Made by a program: the position numbers and the translations under genes. The notes under the pieces were generated by a model that was given only the letters and a program-made list of their open reading frames with translations, was not told where the DNA came from and searched no databases. DNA of 64,000 nucleotides from Muribaculum sp. (GTDB taxonomy: Bacteria; Bacillota; Clostridia; Lachnospirales; Lachnospiraceae). Below, piece by piece: positions 63,551-64,000 of the stretch. The DNA is taken from the NCBI GenBank assembly GCA_023663505.1, contig JAMPHH010000001.1, positions 57,878 to 121,877 of the forward strand, in the 5' to 3' direction. Position 1 is the stretch's first letter. Each line of letters begins with the position of its first letter.

Positions 63551-64000
63551 GAAGCATATTGAGAAAATCGGACAATCGGGGGGGCGCACAGCCCGAGGTC
63601 AAGGTAAAAAAGAAGGGAAGGAAAAAGAAGATTATCATAATCATAGTGGTGGTTGTGATATTGCTGCCGATCCTGCGCGGCTGCGCGGGCGGCGGAGATG
63701 GCGGCGTGATGGTGACAACCACGGGAGCGTTCAGGGGTGACCTGCAGGAGAGCGTGTCCACCAGTGGAACTGTGGAGGCGGAGACGGTCAGGGTGCTTTT
63801 TGCTCCTGCGAACGGGAAGCTTGGGAAGGTCAACGTCGCCGCGGGGGACGCGGTGGCAAAGGGAGATGTCCTGATATCCTATGACAGTGAGGATTTGGAG
63901 CGAAGCTTCAGGCAGGCTACACTAGAGCACATCAAGGCGGACGCTTCCTATGGTGGCGCCGCGTCGGACAACAGCGAGAATCAAGCCAAGCTTCGGGAGG
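63547..64000 (+). CDS. HlyD/MacA-like efflux adaptor, partial (runs off the window)
   Basis: 151 visible residues with no stop before the window end. A Lys/Arg-rich N-terminus is followed by a membrane helix (about 31-45), then TTTGAFRGDLQESVSTSGTV, a hallmark of membrane-fusion proteins, a lipoyl-like half (GKLGKVNVAAGDAVAKGDVLISYD) and the beginning of a helical hairpin. Start ATG overlaps the ATPase gene stop. It should link the ABC pump to extracytoplasmic export. The permease is probably next. Confidence 0.85.
   Translation, partial: MRSILRKSDNRGGAQPEVKVKKKGRKKKIIIIIVVVVILLPILRGCAGGGDGGVMVTTTGAFRGDLQESVSTSGTVEAETVRVLFAPANGKLGKVNVAAGDAVAKGDVLISYDSEDLERSFRQATLEHIKADASYGGAASDNSENQAKLRE

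Overview
The window looks like chromosomal DNA of a Gram-positive anaerobe of the Clostridia, most probably a motile, plant-polysaccharide-using member of the Lachnospiraceae. The reasons are the phosphate butyryltransferase and butyrate kinase pair, a set of pectin and uronate genes, a flagellin next to a CsrA homologue, an FMN riboswitch ahead of a RibU-type transporter, strong AGGAGG ribosome sites and good housekeeping promoters (TTGACA-17-TATAAT type). The species cannot be named from the sequence alone. No tRNA, rRNA or CRISPR array was seen.

Layout. 0.1-9.0 kb: a tyrosine phosphatase and a YbaK deacylase, then a TetR regulator divergent from an MMPL exporter, which is followed by a very large GLUG-repeat surface protein and a HAD phosphatase. 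9.2-13.6 kb: an AT-rich defence-like island with a JAB-domain protein, a 60-residue protein and a McrB/McrC restriction pair. 13.9-18.3 kb: ptb-buk, an AraC regulator, an unknown gene and ThrH. 18.6-23.4 kb: uxaB-uxaA divergent from uxaC (uronate catabolism), with a 172-bp inverted-repeat element between them. 23.5-26.6 kb: a short FimB/FimE-sized tyrosine recombinase flanked by two inverted copies of a 28-bp site, then csrA and flagellin. 26.9-28.3 kb: an Rpn-type nuclease gene with a partial tandem copy. 28.4-37.8 kb: cardiolipin synthase, an intracellular GH28 polygalacturonase, a TIM-barrel isomerase, a polyferredoxin membrane protein, a Uma2 nuclease and a HerA-like ATPase, plus a 4 x 29-bp tandem array. 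38.1-49.8 kb: one seven-gene operon made of an extracytoplasmic protein, ABC ATPase, ABC permease, coiled-coil protein, MoxR ATPase, DUF58 protein and a 1496-residue triple-vWA protein. 49.9-64 kb: pectinesterase, an HD-GYP protein, secA, prfB, a DUF975 membrane protein, a SprA-like protein, tex, FMN riboswitch plus ribU, and the start of a MacB/MacA-type efflux operon that runs off the window.

How genes fit together. Pectinesterase and polygalacturonase lack signal peptides, so they probably act on imported oligogalacturonides; UxaC, UxaB and UxaA then convert galacturonate towards 2-keto-3-deoxygluconate. Ptb and Buk would yield butyrate and ATP. CsrA probably represses flagellin translation, since an exact CsrA consensus covers the flagellin ribosome site.

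The most interesting candidates are the recombinase-csrA-flagellin region, which has the architecture of a DNA-inversion switch; the seven-gene MoxR/DUF58/vWA/ABC operon of unknown role; and the JAB/60-residue/McrBC island. A dispersed palindromic repeat (three copies) and several other intergenic hairpins are also described. All functional assignments come from motif recognition by eye, without database searches.
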